Source of the DNA: CAYFKJ01 sp964343605
Lineage (GTDB): Bacteria; Pseudomonadota; Alphaproteobacteria; UBA2966
NCBI GenBank assembly: GCA_964343605.1
Contig: CAYFKJ010000001.1
Coordinates: 372,001-436,000, forward strand
DNA: 64,000 bases
Reading direction: 5' to 3'
Shown: one piece after another, positions 49,102-58,779 of the stretch
Position numbering within the stretch: the stretch's first letter is position 1
How the letters are laid out: each line of letters begins with the position of its first letter
Position numbers and translations under genes: made by a program
Notes under the pieces: generated by a model
Told to the model about the DNA's origin: nothing
Seen by the model: the letters and a program-made list of their open reading frames with translations, nothing else
Databases searched by the model: none

Positions 49102-51855
49102 ATGTTCGGCATTTCCTCCTTCGCCTTCGTCTCGCCCTGGTTCCTGGCGCCGCTGCTGGGTTTACCCATCCTCTGGTGGCTATTGCGGGTGACGCCGCCG
49201 CCGCCCAGGCAGGTGGTGTTCCCCGCCGTCCGGCTGCTGGCGGAACTGGAAACCGAAGAGGAAACGCCAGCCCGCACACCCTGGTGGCTGCTGCTTCTGC
49301 GTCTGCTGATCGCCGCCATCGTCCTGATCGCCCTGGCCCAACCATTGCTGAACCCGGGAGTGAGGCTGAATCCCGGCGGCGGGCCCGTCATCGTCGTGAT
49401 CGACGACGGCTGGGCGGCCGGCCCAGGCTGGGCGGACCGTCAGACGGCGCTGGAAGGACTGCTGACCGAGGCCGAACGGGCCAACCGCCCGGTCCGGCTC
49501 CTCTCCACGGCCCGACCGAACAAGACCGAGACGCCTCAGTTGAGCGACGTCATGCCGGCGGTCGATGCCATGACCCTGGCACGCGCGCTGGAGCCCAAGC
49601 CCTGGCCGGTCGACCGGGCGGCCGCACTAACGGCCCTGGAGGGCGCCGAAATCGAAGGCCCGGCCGACGTCTTCTGGATCACCGACGGTCTAGCGGATAA
49701 CGAGGTCGGTGCATACGAATTTGCCGCAGCCTTGCAAAAAATCGGGCCGGTGGATGTGATCGGCGGGGCGGAAGCTCCGACGCAATTGAGCCTCAGGCTT
49801 GGTGACGAGCCCGGCAGCGAGCTTGTTCTCGTGGCCCGCCGCGCCTCAGTCGGAGCTGCGATCAACCACTGGGCACTGGCGACGACCGGTGACAACCGCA
49901 TCGTGGCGCGTCAAAAGATGCACTTCGAGGCGGCCGCATTTGAGGCGCGAACTGCGCTGCAATTGCCCACGGAGACACGCAACCAGGTGGCACGTCTGGA
50001 GATCGAAGGGGAGGCTTCGGCGGCGGCGGCCGTGTTGGTCGACGAACGCTGGCGTCAGCGTCCGGTCGGTCTGATCGCGGGCACGGCGCTGGAGGATGAG
50101 CAGCCGCTCCTGGCGCCGCTTTATTACATCGAGCGCGCGTTGAAACCGAGCGCGGAACTCCGGCGCGGGGAAATTCGCGGCCTGTTGGCCCGCCCCCTGG
50201 CTGTCATCATGATGGCCGACGTCGGCCGCATCGTCGGGCCCGACAAGGCAAAACTGGAAGCCTGGGTCGACGGCGGCGGCGTTCTGATGCGTTTCGCCGG
50301 CCCCCGCATGGCGGAAGTCGCGGACGATTTGACGCCCGTCAGATTGCGCAAGGGCGGGCGTAACCTCGGCGGCGCTCTGACTTGGAGCAAGCCTGCCTCC
50401 CTCGCGCCATTCCAAGAGACGAGTCCATTCCACGGCCTGCCGATCCCGGACGACGTTCGGGTCCACCGCCAAGTCCTGGCCCAGCCGGACCTCACGCTGA
50501 CGGAGCGCACCTGGGCGAGACTGGCCGACGGCACACCCATCGTGACGGCCGAGAAACGCGGCAAGGGCTGGGTGGTTCTGGTGCATACCAGCGCCAATAC
50601 GGAATGGTCGAACCTGCCGCTCTCCGGCCTCTTCGTCGACATGCTGAAACGCGTGGTGGAGCTCGCCCACGGCGTCGCACCGACGGCAAGCGGCGGCAAC
50701 CAGACCGCGCTACCGCCTCTGGCCACATTGGACGGTTTCGGTCGTCTTGGCGAGCCATTGCCCGCGGGCCGGCCGTTGTTTGACGAGGACGCGCCTGGTC
50801 CCGGTTTGCCGCCCGGCTTCTACGGCACCCCCGACAATCGGCGTGCTTTGAACCTCGGTCACGCCGTCGAGGCGATGAAACCGCTAGGCTTCCTGCCGCA
50901 GGGGGTTCGCAGCCTCGGATACGGATCGGGCGAGGAAGTCGATCTCAAGCCCGCCCTGTTGGCAGCGGCTGTTGTGCTCGCCTTGATCGAGCTCACCGCC
51001 AGCCTCCACCTCAGGGGTTTGCTGAGCGGTTTCACGCCGCGCGTGCGGCGTCGCATCGTGGGCGGCGTTGTTGCCGCGTTGATCGTCCTCCAGCCCCGGC
51101 CCGAGGCCTTGGCACAGACCACCGAAGACGAGTTTGCCCTGGCGGCGTCGCTCGAGACCCGGCTTGCCTACGTTCTGACCGGCAATTCCCAGATCGACAG
51201 AATGAGCCACGCCGGGCTTTCCGGCCTCACCCGCATCCTGAGCGCCCGCACATCGGTCGAGGCGGCGGAGCCGCTGGGCATCGAATTGGAGATCGACGAC
51301 ATCGTCTTCTTTCCGCTGCTCTACTGGCCGATTACCCCGGCCATGCCCGCCCTGTCGGAGAACGCGCTGGCCAAGATCGACGCCTTCATGAAAAGCGGCG
51401 GCACCATCCTGTTCGACACGCGCGACCAGCAGGCAGCCGCCATCAGCGCGACCACGGGGTCCGGCACGCCCGAGGGCATGCGGCTGAGGCGCCTCCTCGG
51501 CCGTCTGGACGTACCGCCGCTGACGCCGGTGCCGCCCAAGCACATCCTCACCCGGGCCTTCTACCTGATGCAGGCGTTCCCCGGCCGCTGGGCCGGCGGC
51601 AGGGTCTGGGTCGAGCGCCACGGCGGCGGCATCAACGACGGTGTTTCCGGTTTGATGATCGGCGCCAACGACTGGGCCGCGGCCTGGGCCATGGACGAGG
51701 AGGGACGCCCGCTTTCGGCCGTCGTGCCGGGCGGAGAACGGCAGCGCGAGATGGCCTTCCGCTTCGGCGTCAATGCCGTCATGTACGCGCTTACCGGCAA
51801 CTACAAGGCTGACCAGGTGCACGTACCGGCCCTGTTGGAGAGGTTGGGGCAGTGA
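49102..51855 (+). CDS. BatA/DUF4159 membrane protein
   Basis: A 917-residue inner-membrane protein. The N-terminal BatA domain has two helices (about 1-30 and 56-82, with PVVFPAVRLL-type sequence between). A large soluble region of VWA/amidotransferase-like pattern follows, then another helix pair near 610-670. The C-terminal DUF4159 domain covers about 670-910 (FALAASLETRLAYVLTGNSQIDRMSHAGLSGLTRIL...GGTILFDTRDQ, DWAAAWAMD, NAVMYALTGNYKADQVH). Its stop overlaps the next start by 4 bases. Function is inferred only from the MoxR cluster. Confidence 0.85.
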   Translation: MFGISSFAFVSPWFLAPLLGLPILWWLLRVTPPPPRQVVFPAVRLLAELETEEETPARTPWWLLLLRLLIAAIVLIALAQPLLNPGVRLNPGGGPVIVVIDDGWAAGPGWADRQTALEGLLTEAERANRPVRLLSTARPNKTETPQLSDVMPAVDAMTLARALEPKPWPVDRAAALTALEGAEIEGPADVFWITDGLADNEVGAYEFAAALQKIGPVDVIGGAEAPTQLSLRLGDEPGSELVLVARRASVGAAINHWALATTGDNRIVARQKMHFEAAAFEARTALQLPTETRNQVARLEIEGEASAAAAVLVDERWRQRPVGLIAGTALEDEQPLLAPLYYIERALKPSAELRRGEIRGLLARPLAVIMMADVGRIVGPDKAKLEAWVDGGGVLMRFAGPRMAEVADDLTPVRLRKGGRNLGGALTWSKPASLAPFQETSPFHGLPIPDDVRVHRQVLAQPDLTLTERTWARLADGTPIVTAEKRGKGWVVLVHTSANTEWSNLPLSGLFVDMLKRVVELAHGVAPTASGGNQTALPPLATLDGFGRLGEPLPAGRPLFDEDAPGPGLPPGFYGTPDNRRALNLGHAVEAMKPLGFLPQGVRSLGYGSGEEVDLKPALLAAAVVLALIELTASLHLRGLLSGFTPRVRRRIVGGVVAALIVLQPRPEALAQTTEDEFALAASLETRLAYVLTGNSQIDRMSHAGLSGLTRILSARTSVEAAEPLGIELEIDDIVFFPLLYWPITPAMPALSENALAKIDAFMKSGGTILFDTRDQQAAAISATTGSGTPEGMRLRRLLGRLDVPPLTPVPPKHILTRAFYLMQAFPGRWAGGRVWVERHGGGINDGVSGLMIGANDWAAAWAMDEEGRPLSAVVPGGERQREMAFRFGVNAVMYALTGNYKADQVHVPALLERLGQ

Positions 51856-53936
51856 CGGTCGCCGACATCACCTTCGCGCCGTTGCTGCCTTGGGCCCTGA
51901 TCGCTGTGTTGAGCGGCGCGGCGGTTCTGCTGCTGGGATACGGCTGGGTGCGCCAGGTATCGGGCAGCGGCCTCAGGACCATCGCCCTCGGCGCCGCCCT
52001 CATCGCCCTCTGCAACCCGTCCCTCATTGAGGAGCGCCGCGAGCCGCTCAAGGACGTTGTCGCCGTCGTCGTCGATCGTTCGCCAAGCCAAAATATCCAG
52101 GATCGGCGCGGCGCCACGGACGCGGCGCTCGAGGCCCTCAGGACCCGGTTGGGGACCCTGAAGGGCCTGGACGTCCGCGTCGTCGAAGCCGGCGCCCGCC
52201 AGCCGGGTCGCGGCCAGGACGATGACCGGGGCACGGAGTTGTTCGGCGCCGCGCGCGAGCTCCTGGCGGATGTCCCCGCCAACCGCGTCGCCGGCACGAT
52301 CTTCATGACCGACGGACAGATTCACGATGAAGCGGAAGACGTACCCGGCCCGGTCCATGGCTTGATCAGCGGCCAGCGCGAGACCGGTGACCGGCGCCTG
52401 GTGGTGCAGAAGGCGCCGGCCTACGGCATGGTCGACGGGCGGCTGACCCTGGTGCTGCGCGTCGAGGATACCGGCGCTGGATTGGACGAAACGGCGCGCG
52501 TCAGCATCCGACGCGACAGCCACCCGGCGGAGCACTACGACCTCAGTATCGGCCGAGACGAGGAGATCCCCTTGAGCCTCGACCACGCCGGCCTCAGCGT
52601 CGTCGAAATCGAGGCGGCGGCGGGACCGGAAGAGCTGACGCTGCGCAACAACCGCGCCGCCATCGTCATCAACGGCGTGCGCGACCGCCTGCGGGTACTG
52701 CTTGTGTCCGGCGAACCGCATGCCGGCGAGCGCACGTGGCGCAATCTGCTGAAGGCCGATCCGTCGGTCGATTTGGTTCACTTCACCATCCTGCGGCCGC
52801 CCGAAAAGCAGGACGGCACGCCGGTGCGGGAGCTTTCCCTGATCGCCTTCCCCATCTTCGAGCTTTTCGAGATGCGGCTTGAGGAATTCGATCTGGTGAT
52901 CTTCGACCGCTACCGCCGTCGCGGCGTCCTGCCGCCGGCCTATTTCCTCAATATCGCCAAGTACGTGGAAAACGGCGGCGCCCTGCTGGCGGCGTCGGGA
53001 CCCGAATTCGCCTCCTCCCTGTCGATCCACCGTTCCGCACTCGGCGACGTCCTGCCCGGCGCGCCCAGCGGTGTCGTGCTGGAGCGCGGCTTTAAACCCG
53101 TGTTGACCGATATCGGCCGCCGCCATCCCGTCACCAACAATCTTGATGGCGCGGGCACGGCAAAGGAGCGGCCCGCCTGGGGCCGCTGGTTCCGCCTGAT
53201 CGACGCCAAGGCTGAACGCGGCGTCGAGGCCATGGCGGGCCCCGAGGGCAAGCCGCTCTTGCTCCTCGACCGCTTTGGCGAAGGCCGGGTAGCCCAGCTC
53301 CTGTCCGATCATGCCTGGCTCTGGACCCGCGGTTTTGAGGGCGGAGGCCCGCAGGCGGAACTGCTGCGTCGGCTGGCCCATTGGCTGATGAAGGAGCCGG
53401 AACTGGAGGAGGAGGATCTGCGAACCGTCGTCGAAGACGGTCGGCTGCAGATCACCCGCCGCAGTCTCGACGGCAAAGCGGCCAAGGTCAGCGTGACCTC
53501 GCCTTCGGGCTCCACCGTTGAGGTGGAGCTGGAAGCCGGCGAGCACGGCCTGGCGCAGGGCGGGGTGGACGCGACGGAAATCGGCGTCTATCGGACCACC
53601 GACGGCGAGCGTTCCGCCATTGCCGTTTCGGGCGCCCTGAATCCCAAGGAGTTCGCCGACGTCCGCGCCACCGGCGATGTCATAGCACCCCTGGCCGAAG
53701 CCACCGACGGCGGCATTTTCTGGCTGGCGGAGGGGCCATCAAGGCGGGCGGGCCTGCCCGATATCCGCCGCGTCAAGCTGGGCCGCGACGCCGCCGGGCG
53801 CAATTGGCTGGGCCTGCGCGCCAACGGCAGCTACACCGTCACCGGCGTCGACCGGGTGCCGCTGATGCCGGCGTTGCTGGCGATGCTGCTCATCCTCGGC
53901 GGCCTGATCACCGCGTGGTGGCGCGAAGGCCGGTAG
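51852..53936 (+). CDS. Large membrane protein of the MoxR/DUF58 cluster (VWA/amidotransferase-like)
   Basis: A 694-residue protein with two N-terminal helices (about 10-27 and 36-54), a VWA-like start VVAVVVDRSPSQNIQDRR and a class I glutamine-amidotransferase-like core in the middle (RVLLVSGEPHAGERTWRNLLKADPSVDLVHFTILRPPEKQDG, FDLVIFDRYRRRGVLPPAYFLNIAKYVENGGALLAASGPEF). A C-terminal helix LMPALLAMLLILGGLITAWW follows. Catalytic Cys of true amidotransferases is not evident. Last gene of the moxR operon, overlapping its predecessor. Confidence 0.8.
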   Translation: MTVADITFAPLLPWALIAVLSGAAVLLLGYGWVRQVSGSGLRTIALGAALIALCNPSLIEERREPLKDVVAVVVDRSPSQNIQDRRGATDAALEALRTRLGTLKGLDVRVVEAGARQPGRGQDDDRGTELFGAARELLADVPANRVAGTIFMTDGQIHDEAEDVPGPVHGLISGQRETGDRRLVVQKAPAYGMVDGRLTLVLRVEDTGAGLDETARVSIRRDSHPAEHYDLSIGRDEEIPLSLDHAGLSVVEIEAAAGPEELTLRNNRAAIVINGVRDRLRVLLVSGEPHAGERTWRNLLKADPSVDLVHFTILRPPEKQDGTPVRELSLIAFPIFELFEMRLEEFDLVIFDRYRRRGVLPPAYFLNIAKYVENGGALLAASGPEFASSLSIHRSALGDVLPGAPSGVVLERGFKPVLTDIGRRHPVTNNLDGAGTAKERPAWGRWFRLIDAKAERGVEAMAGPEGKPLLLLDRFGEGRVAQLLSDHAWLWTRGFEGGGPQAELLRRLAHWLMKEPELEEEDLRTVVEDGRLQITRRSLDGKAAKVSVTSPSGSTVEVELEAGEHGLAQGGVDATEIGVYRTTDGERSAIAVSGALNPKEFADVRATGDVIAPLAEATDGGIFWLAEGPSRRAGLPDIRRVKLGRDAAGRNWLGLRANGSYTVTGVDRVPLMPALLAMLLILGGLITAWWREGR

Positions 53937-53943
53937 CAAGACT

Positions 53944-54453
53944 CTATTCGCCACCCTTGAGCGTGCCGTGCACGCCCGCCCAGGCGCCTTCCACGAGCTC
54001 CCCGCCCAGTACGCGGCGCTGGTCCGCCTCTCCCGGCACGTGAACGCCCTCGACCAGACTGCGCTGGAAACCGAAGCGGCCGTAGTAAGCGGGGTCGCCG
54101 ACCAGGATGGCGGCCCGGTACCCCTTGCCCTTGGCGGCGGCCAGGCCCTGATCCACCAGGGCCTGCCCGATACCGTTGCCGTGCCGGTCGGGATGGACCG
54201 CCAGCGGACCGAGCAACAGCACACCCTCGGGCGTCGCTCCGTCCGCCTCGGGGATGATGCTCATGGGCCAGAAGTGAATGCAGCCGACGACAGTCGGGCC
54301 GTCGGCCGCGACGAAAGACAAACCGTCGACCTCCACCAGTCCGCGGCGCAAGGCATGAGCCGAATTACGGATGCGGTCAGGGCCGAAGGCGGCATCCAAT
54401 AGGGCTTCAACTTGGGTGGCGTCGGCGGACGTTTTGGTTCTGATGTCGGTCAC
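53944..54453 (-). CDS. GNAT-family N-acetyltransferase
   Basis: A 169-residue acetyltransferase. The acetyl-CoA site LLLGPLAVHPDRHGNGIGQALVDQGLAAAKGKGYRAAILVGDPAYYGRFGFQRSL contains the Q/R-x-x-G-x-G/A motif. The form resembles the YhbS subgroup. The acceptor is unknown. It converges with the moxR operon, 7 bases from the last stop. Confidence 0.85.
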   Translation of the reverse strand: MTDIRTKTSADATQVEALLDAAFGPDRIRNSAHALRRGLVEVDGLSFVAADGPTVVGCIHFWPMSIIPEADGATPEGVLLLGPLAVHPDRHGNGIGQALVDQGLAAAKGKGYRAAILVGDPAYYGRFGFQRSLVEGVHVPGEADQRRVLGGELVEGAWAGVHGTLKGGE

Positions 54454-54753
54454 GGGTCATCTCCGTCGGAAATACTGGGTGTTAGAGCGAAGTCATGGAC
54501 CGCGCTCAGCCCGTTCGTGAAGATCCGATCAAGGAGATTGGCGTGCGCCAGGCCCGGTTGGGGCAAGGCGCGCAAGAGATCACACGACGGCGGCACGGAC
54601 CGCAGGGGCCGGTCGTCGTCGTCGCTGGGCGGGGCTGCCGCCGAACAAAATGGTGATCCCGTATTTCATGGCGGCTTAGGTAGCACAAATAAATGGGGAC
54701 AGGTACACTTTTTCCCGTTTCCGTTCTCCGGTTTCCATCCGAGGTATCCCCGC
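54454..54753. other. Intergenic region, 300 bases, no convincing gene
   Basis: Between the GNAT and flavin reductase starts I see no frame with coding character. The sequence AAATGGGGACAGGTACACTT (54691-54710) resembles short motifs I have seen dispersed in several proteobacterial genomes, sometimes beside REP-type transposases; this is from memory. The flavin-reductase promoter should lie in the last 100 bases. Confidence 0.4.
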
Positions 54754-55365
54754 ATGTTCTACAAGACCGAAGACCCGCACGGGCTGCCGCACGGCCCTTT
54801 CAAGAGCCTGATCGTGCCGCGCCCCATCGGCTGGGTCTCCAGCATCAGCCAAGAGGGTGTCGTCAATCTTGCGCCCTACAGCTTCTTCAACGGCGTGGCC
54901 GACCAGCCGCCCATGGTGATGATCGCCTGCAACGGCACCAGCGGCGGCGGACGGCGCAAGGACACCATCACCAACGTCGAGGAAACCGGCGAGTTCGTCG
55001 TCAACCTCGCGACGCAAGCCCTGACGGAACAGATGAATACCTCCTCCGCCATGGTACCGGCGGAGGTCGACGAAATCGAATTGGCGGGCCTGACGCCGGA
55101 GCCGGCCGAACTGGTCAAACCGCCCCGCGTCGCCGAAAGCCCCGCGCATCTCGAATGCAAACACTGGAAAACCGTGCCCCTGCCCGCCAACGACCCCAAG
55201 CAGCCCAACAACATTGTCATCGGCAGCGTCGTCGGCGTCCACATCGATGAGAGCATCCTCACGGACGGTCTGGTCGACACCCTGAAGTTCAAGCCTCTGG
55301 CACGGCTCGGCTACATGGAATACACCATCGTCGACAACGTTTTCTCGATGATGCGGCCGGGGTAG
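54754..55365 (+). CDS. Flavin reductase-like (FMN-binding split-barrel) protein
   Basis: A 203-residue FMN-binding split-barrel protein. It begins MFYKTEDPHGLPHGPFKSLIVPRPIGWVSSISQEGVVNLAPYSFFNGVADQPPMVMIACNG, the family signature, and continues with DTITNVEETGEFVVNLATQALTEQMNTSSA. Likely NAD(P)H:flavin oxidoreductase or a flavin-dependent protein of unknown partner. I start at the ATG at 54754 because the split barrel begins there; the frame is open further upstream. Confidence 0.87.
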   Translation: MFYKTEDPHGLPHGPFKSLIVPRPIGWVSSISQEGVVNLAPYSFFNGVADQPPMVMIACNGTSGGGRRKDTITNVEETGEFVVNLATQALTEQMNTSSAMVPAEVDEIELAGLTPEPAELVKPPRVAESPAHLECKHWKTVPLPANDPKQPNNIVIGSVVGVHIDESILTDGLVDTLKFKPLARLGYMEYTIVDNVFSMMRPG

Positions 55366-55371
55366 GAGGTC

Positions 55372-55569
55372 CTACTCCTCCTCCGCTTTTTTCTTGCCGA
55401 TGATTTGGAGGCCGCCGGTTTTGCCGCTGAAAAGGCCGGGGCCGGGTTTGACTTCGCCGGCGACCGGGGGCTCGTAAGGTTTGCCGCCGCAGGCGCTGAC
55501 AAGCGCCAACGCCGCAGCCAGGGTGATCCCGGTTGCGGCGCGGCGGTGATTGAAGACGTGGAGGCCCAC
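55372..55569 (-). CDS. Small lipoprotein
   Basis: A 65-residue lipoprotein. The signal peptide ends in the lipobox LVSAC (Cys 27), followed by GGKPYEPPVAGEVKPGPGLFSGKTGGL and a charged Lys/Glu tail. It starts with a GTG placed directly after the porin stop codon without an intervening base, so it depends on coupled translation. Probably outer-membrane or periplasmic; function unknown. Lgt is encoded at 24 kb. Confidence 0.7.
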   Translation of the reverse strand: MGLHVFNHRRAATGITLAAALALVSACGGKPYEPPVAGEVKPGPGLFSGKTGGLQIIGKKKAEEE

Positions 55570-56895
55570 TTAGAACTTCACGCGGGCGCCGACCAGGGCG
55601 GTGTTGATGTCGTCGAAGGACGCACCGGTCCGCGTCAGATCGTAGTTGCGCCAGACGCCGTAGATGTCGGTGCCCCAGTTCGAGAAGCTCTGCACGAACA
55701 TCAGGGCGTACGACGTCAGTTCATCGTTGTTCTGGGCGATCTCGTCATAGCTGCCGTAGTCGACGGCGAACGACGTCGGACCGAGATCGGTCAGCTTGGC
55801 GACGTAACCGATCTTGCCGTAGAAGAAGTCGGGATCGTTGCGGCCCGCCACCTTCATGTCCTGCTGACCGGCGGCCATCGTCAGGTTCAGCCCACCGCCC
55901 ATCAGGATGGAGAACGACCCACCGAGCTGGTTGGAGACCGTGGCCGAGGTGCCCGACGGATTGGCGTAGCCGACGGCCGCCGCCACCTTGAAGCCCTTGT
56001 ACTGACGGCCGTAACGCAGCGCGAAGTCGGCGTTACCGCCGTCGACCCAGGAGGTCGCCGCGGTGAAGCCCGCGAAGCTCGGCGTGTCGTAGCGGAACCG
56101 GTCGTTGAAGCTGAGCCCGTCCATGTCGCTCGCGACGTTGCCGATTGTCGGGTTGCCGGTGATGGCGCCGGTGCCCGAAGTGGCGAAGGAAATGCCGCCG
56201 GCCAGATCGGAAATGCTGGAATACCCAACCAAGGTCGTGCCCGAGAGATCGGTTTGCGACGTGCCGTTCGAGGCCGTGCTGCCCTGCCCCATCGACAGCT
56301 TGCCCCAGGACTTGTGGTTGAAGAACAGGTCCAGGTGACGTTCGGTGAAGCTGTTGGAGGCGATGACGGCGCCGTTGTTGGCCTGATTGACGTTGGCCGT
56401 CGAGTTCGATTCCATCTGGACTTCGATTTTCGCGCCGATGTTCAGGTTGTCCGTCGCCTGCACGTCGCCTGTCAGGCCGATGCGCGTCGATGAATGGTCG
56501 TTGTCGACGTGGAAGACTTCCTGAACGTTGCCGTCGTCGACATACAAGAGACCGCGGTTGACTTGTCCGTAGAGCTTCAGCGCGACCTTGTCGCTGCCCG
56601 AGGCCGCCAAACCGGCCGGCGCCGCCGCCTGCTGAATCTGGCGCTGATTGCTCGCCGCCGCCTTCTGCGCCTTCACGGCAGTGGTTTGCGCCGATGCCGT
56701 AGTCTGCGCGAGGGCGCTGACCTCGGCCTGCAGGCGGTTCAGCAATTCAGCCTGGGCCGCAATCTGCGCCTGCTGGGCCGCGATGATCTTTTCGAGCTCC
56801 TTCATGCGATCCGCGGGCGTCGCGGTTTGCGCCGCTGCTCCGAGTGGGATCGCCAGCGCCACAAGGGCGACCGCGATCGTGCGTAATTTGCTCAT
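55570..56895 (-). CDS. Outer-membrane porin (Gram-negative type, coiled-coil N-terminus)
   Basis: A 441-residue porin. The signal peptide (1-23) is followed by a heptad-like segment DRMKELEKIIAAQQAQIAAQAELLNRLQAEVSAL (about 27-62) suggesting a trimeric coiled coil, then an Ala/Gln-rich linker. The beta-barrel (KLYGQVNRGLLYVDD...STRIGLTGDVQATDNLNIGAKIEVQME...RHLDLFFNHKSWGKLSMGQGST) ends in the terminal strand ALVGARVKF with its C-terminal Phe. The start at 56895 has GAGGGAG 8 bases upstream. Confidence 0.88.
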   Translation of the reverse strand: MSKLRTIAVALVALAIPLGAAAQTATPADRMKELEKIIAAQQAQIAAQAELLNRLQAEVSALAQTTASAQTTAVKAQKAAASNQRQIQQAAAPAGLAASGSDKVALKLYGQVNRGLLYVDDGNVQEVFHVDNDHSSTRIGLTGDVQATDNLNIGAKIEVQMESNSTANVNQANNGAVIASNSFTERHLDLFFNHKSWGKLSMGQGSTASNGTSQTDLSGTTLVGYSSISDLAGGISFATSGTGAITGNPTIGNVASDMDGLSFNDRFRYDTPSFAGFTAATSWVDGGNADFALRYGRQYKGFKVAAAVGYANPSGTSATVSNQLGGSFSILMGGGLNLTMAAGQQDMKVAGRNDPDFFYGKIGYVAKLTDLGPTSFAVDYGSYDEIAQNNDELTSYALMFVQSFSNWGTDIYGVWRNYDLTRTGASFDDINTALVGARVKF

Positions 56896-57131
56896 CAGAT
56901 GAACTCCCTCACCAATTTGCGCGCAGATTGGCCGCTCCTCGGCTCTCAACCCTGCGGCGGATTAAGTCTAAACATGGGGGTACTACACGGACTCGTAAAT
57001 GTTTCGTGAAAGTAGCTTCCGTCCCCCCGTACCAGCGAAATTATGGCATGCTGCACGGCGCGAAAGAGAGCGACCAAACGTCGCAGCAGGATGACGATTC
57101 AATTTCAGCCGGTGATGGGAGTACGGGAAAA

Positions 57132-58127
57132 ATGGGGCGGATGCTGAACGGCAAATGGACGTCGGACGAGGAAATCCGCAACAAGAACGGCGCCTTTCAG
57201 CGAGCTACCACCTCCTTCCGCAACTGGATCAGGGCCGATGGCTCGACCCCACACCCGCCGGAGGCGGGACGCTATCACCTTTATATTTCGCTGGCCTGCC
57301 CCTGGGCCCACCGCACCCTGATCTTCCGCATGCTCAAAGGACTGGAAGACGCCATCTCTGTATCGGTCGTCCACCCGTTCATGGGCACGGAAGGCTGGAG
57401 TTTCGCCGAAGGACCGGACTGCAGCCCCGATCCCATCAACAACGCCGTACACATGCACGAGATCTACGCGGCCGCCGATGCCGACTACACCGGACGGGTT
57501 TCGGTGCCGGTGCTTTGGGACAAGACCCTCGGCACCATCGTCAACAACGAATCGCCCGAAATCATCCGCATGCTGAATTCCGAGTTCGCCGGGATCGGCA
57601 GCCAGGGCGACAACGAGGACTACGATTATTATCCCGAAGACCTGCGGGGCGAGATCGACGCCATCAACGAACCCATCTACGAGACCGTCAACAACGGCGT
57701 CTACCGCTGCGGCTTCGCCTCAACCCAGGAGGCCTATGAGAACGCCTTCGATGCGTTGTTCGCCACCCTCGACGATCTGGAGGCCCGCCTCGACGGCAAC
57801 CGCTACCTCGTCGGCGAACGCATCACCGAGGCCGACTGGCGGCTGTTTACCACGCTGATCCGCTTTGACGCGGTCTACGTCGGGCACTTCAAGTGCAACC
57901 TCAGGCGCATCGCCGATTATCCCAATCTTTCGAACTACTTGAGGGAGCTCTACCAGATGCCGGGCATCGCCGGGACCGTCAACATGGACCACATCAAGAA
58001 CCACTATTACGGCAGCCACGAGAGCATCAATCCGAGGCGCATCGTGCCGAAAGGCCCCCTGCTCGACCTCGAAGAAGCGCACGACCGGGAGAGACTACCC
58101 GGCGTGAGCAGCCCGGCGGCGGTTTGA
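57132..58127 (+). CDS. Glutathionyl-hydroquinone reductase (Xi-class glutathione transferase)
   Basis: A 331-residue Xi-class enzyme that reduces glutathionyl-hydroquinones using glutathione. The signature C56-P-W-A-H in LYISLACPWAHRTLIFRMLKGL, then HPFMGTEGWSF, LYAAADADYTGRVSVPVLWDK, TIVNNESPEIIRMLNSEF and LVGERITEADWRLFTTLIRFDAVYVGHFKCNLRRI are all family-defining. I start at MGRMLNGKW (57132), as homologues do. It is 4 bases from a second transferase gene. Confidence 0.92.
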   Translation: MGRMLNGKWTSDEEIRNKNGAFQRATTSFRNWIRADGSTPHPPEAGRYHLYISLACPWAHRTLIFRMLKGLEDAISVSVVHPFMGTEGWSFAEGPDCSPDPINNAVHMHEIYAAADADYTGRVSVPVLWDKTLGTIVNNESPEIIRMLNSEFAGIGSQGDNEDYDYYPEDLRGEIDAINEPIYETVNNGVYRCGFASTQEAYENAFDALFATLDDLEARLDGNRYLVGERITEADWRLFTTLIRFDAVYVGHFKCNLRRIADYPNLSNYLRELYQMPGIAGTVNMDHIKNHYYGSHESINPRRIVPKGPLLDLEEAHDRERLPGVSSPAAV

Positions 58128-58131
58128 GGCG

Positions 58132-58779
58132 TTGGGTCAAAGCGACATCACGCTGTGGGGCACCGGCACCATCCGGGTGCTCAGGGTGCACTGGGCGCTA
58201 CTGGAGCTCGGCTTGGCCTACTCGACGGAGGCGGTCCATCCGCGCAACGGCGACACCCTGACGACGCGCTACACGGCGCTGACGCCCAAGCAGAAGGTGC
58301 CGTTCCTTACCGACGGCGATTTCCGGCTCTCCGAAAGCGCCGCCATCGTGCACTACCTGTTCGACAAGTACGGCGGGGGAAAGGATCTGTTCCGACCGGA
58401 AAGCGAAAAGGAAAAGGCCCGGTCGGATGAATGGTGCTACTTCGTCATGAGCGAGATCGACGCCCATTCGCTCTACGTCATCCGTCGGCATAAGTACCTG
58501 GAAGACATCTACGGCCCCGCCCCGGAAGCCGTCGCCTCGGCGGAGGAATATTGTCTGAAGCAGATGACGGCGGTGACGCCTCGCATCGCGGAAGCCGATC
58601 CCTATCTATTCGGCGATCGGCTCGCCGCCGCCGATATCCTCGTCGCCACCTGCATTGAATGGGCCGGCGACTACGGCATTTCGCTCGCCGGCCCTTGTCT
58701 CGATTACCTCGATCGCACCCGCGAACGCCCGGCCTACCGGACGGCGCGAGAGGTGACATACGGCACCGCTGCGAGCTAG
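58132..58779 (+). CDS. Glutathione S-transferase family protein
   Basis: A 215-residue protein with a thioredoxin-like N-terminal domain (ITLWGTGTIRVLRVHWALLELGLAYST, KVPFLTDGDFRLSESAAIVHYL with the glutathione-binding Glu-Ser pair) and an all-helical C-terminal domain with LFGDRLAAADILVATCIEWA. The start is a TTG at 58132, 4 bases after the upstream stop; it is the only start that keeps the first beta strand. The substrate is unknown. It converges with the metallo-beta-lactamase gene with a 4-base overlap. Confidence 0.82.
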   Translation: MGQSDITLWGTGTIRVLRVHWALLELGLAYSTEAVHPRNGDTLTTRYTALTPKQKVPFLTDGDFRLSESAAIVHYLFDKYGGGKDLFRPESEKEKARSDEWCYFVMSEIDAHSLYVIRRHKYLEDIYGPAPEAVASAEEYCLKQMTAVTPRIAEADPYLFGDRLAAADILVATCIEWAGDYGISLAGPCLDYLDRTRERPAYRTAREVTYGTAAS

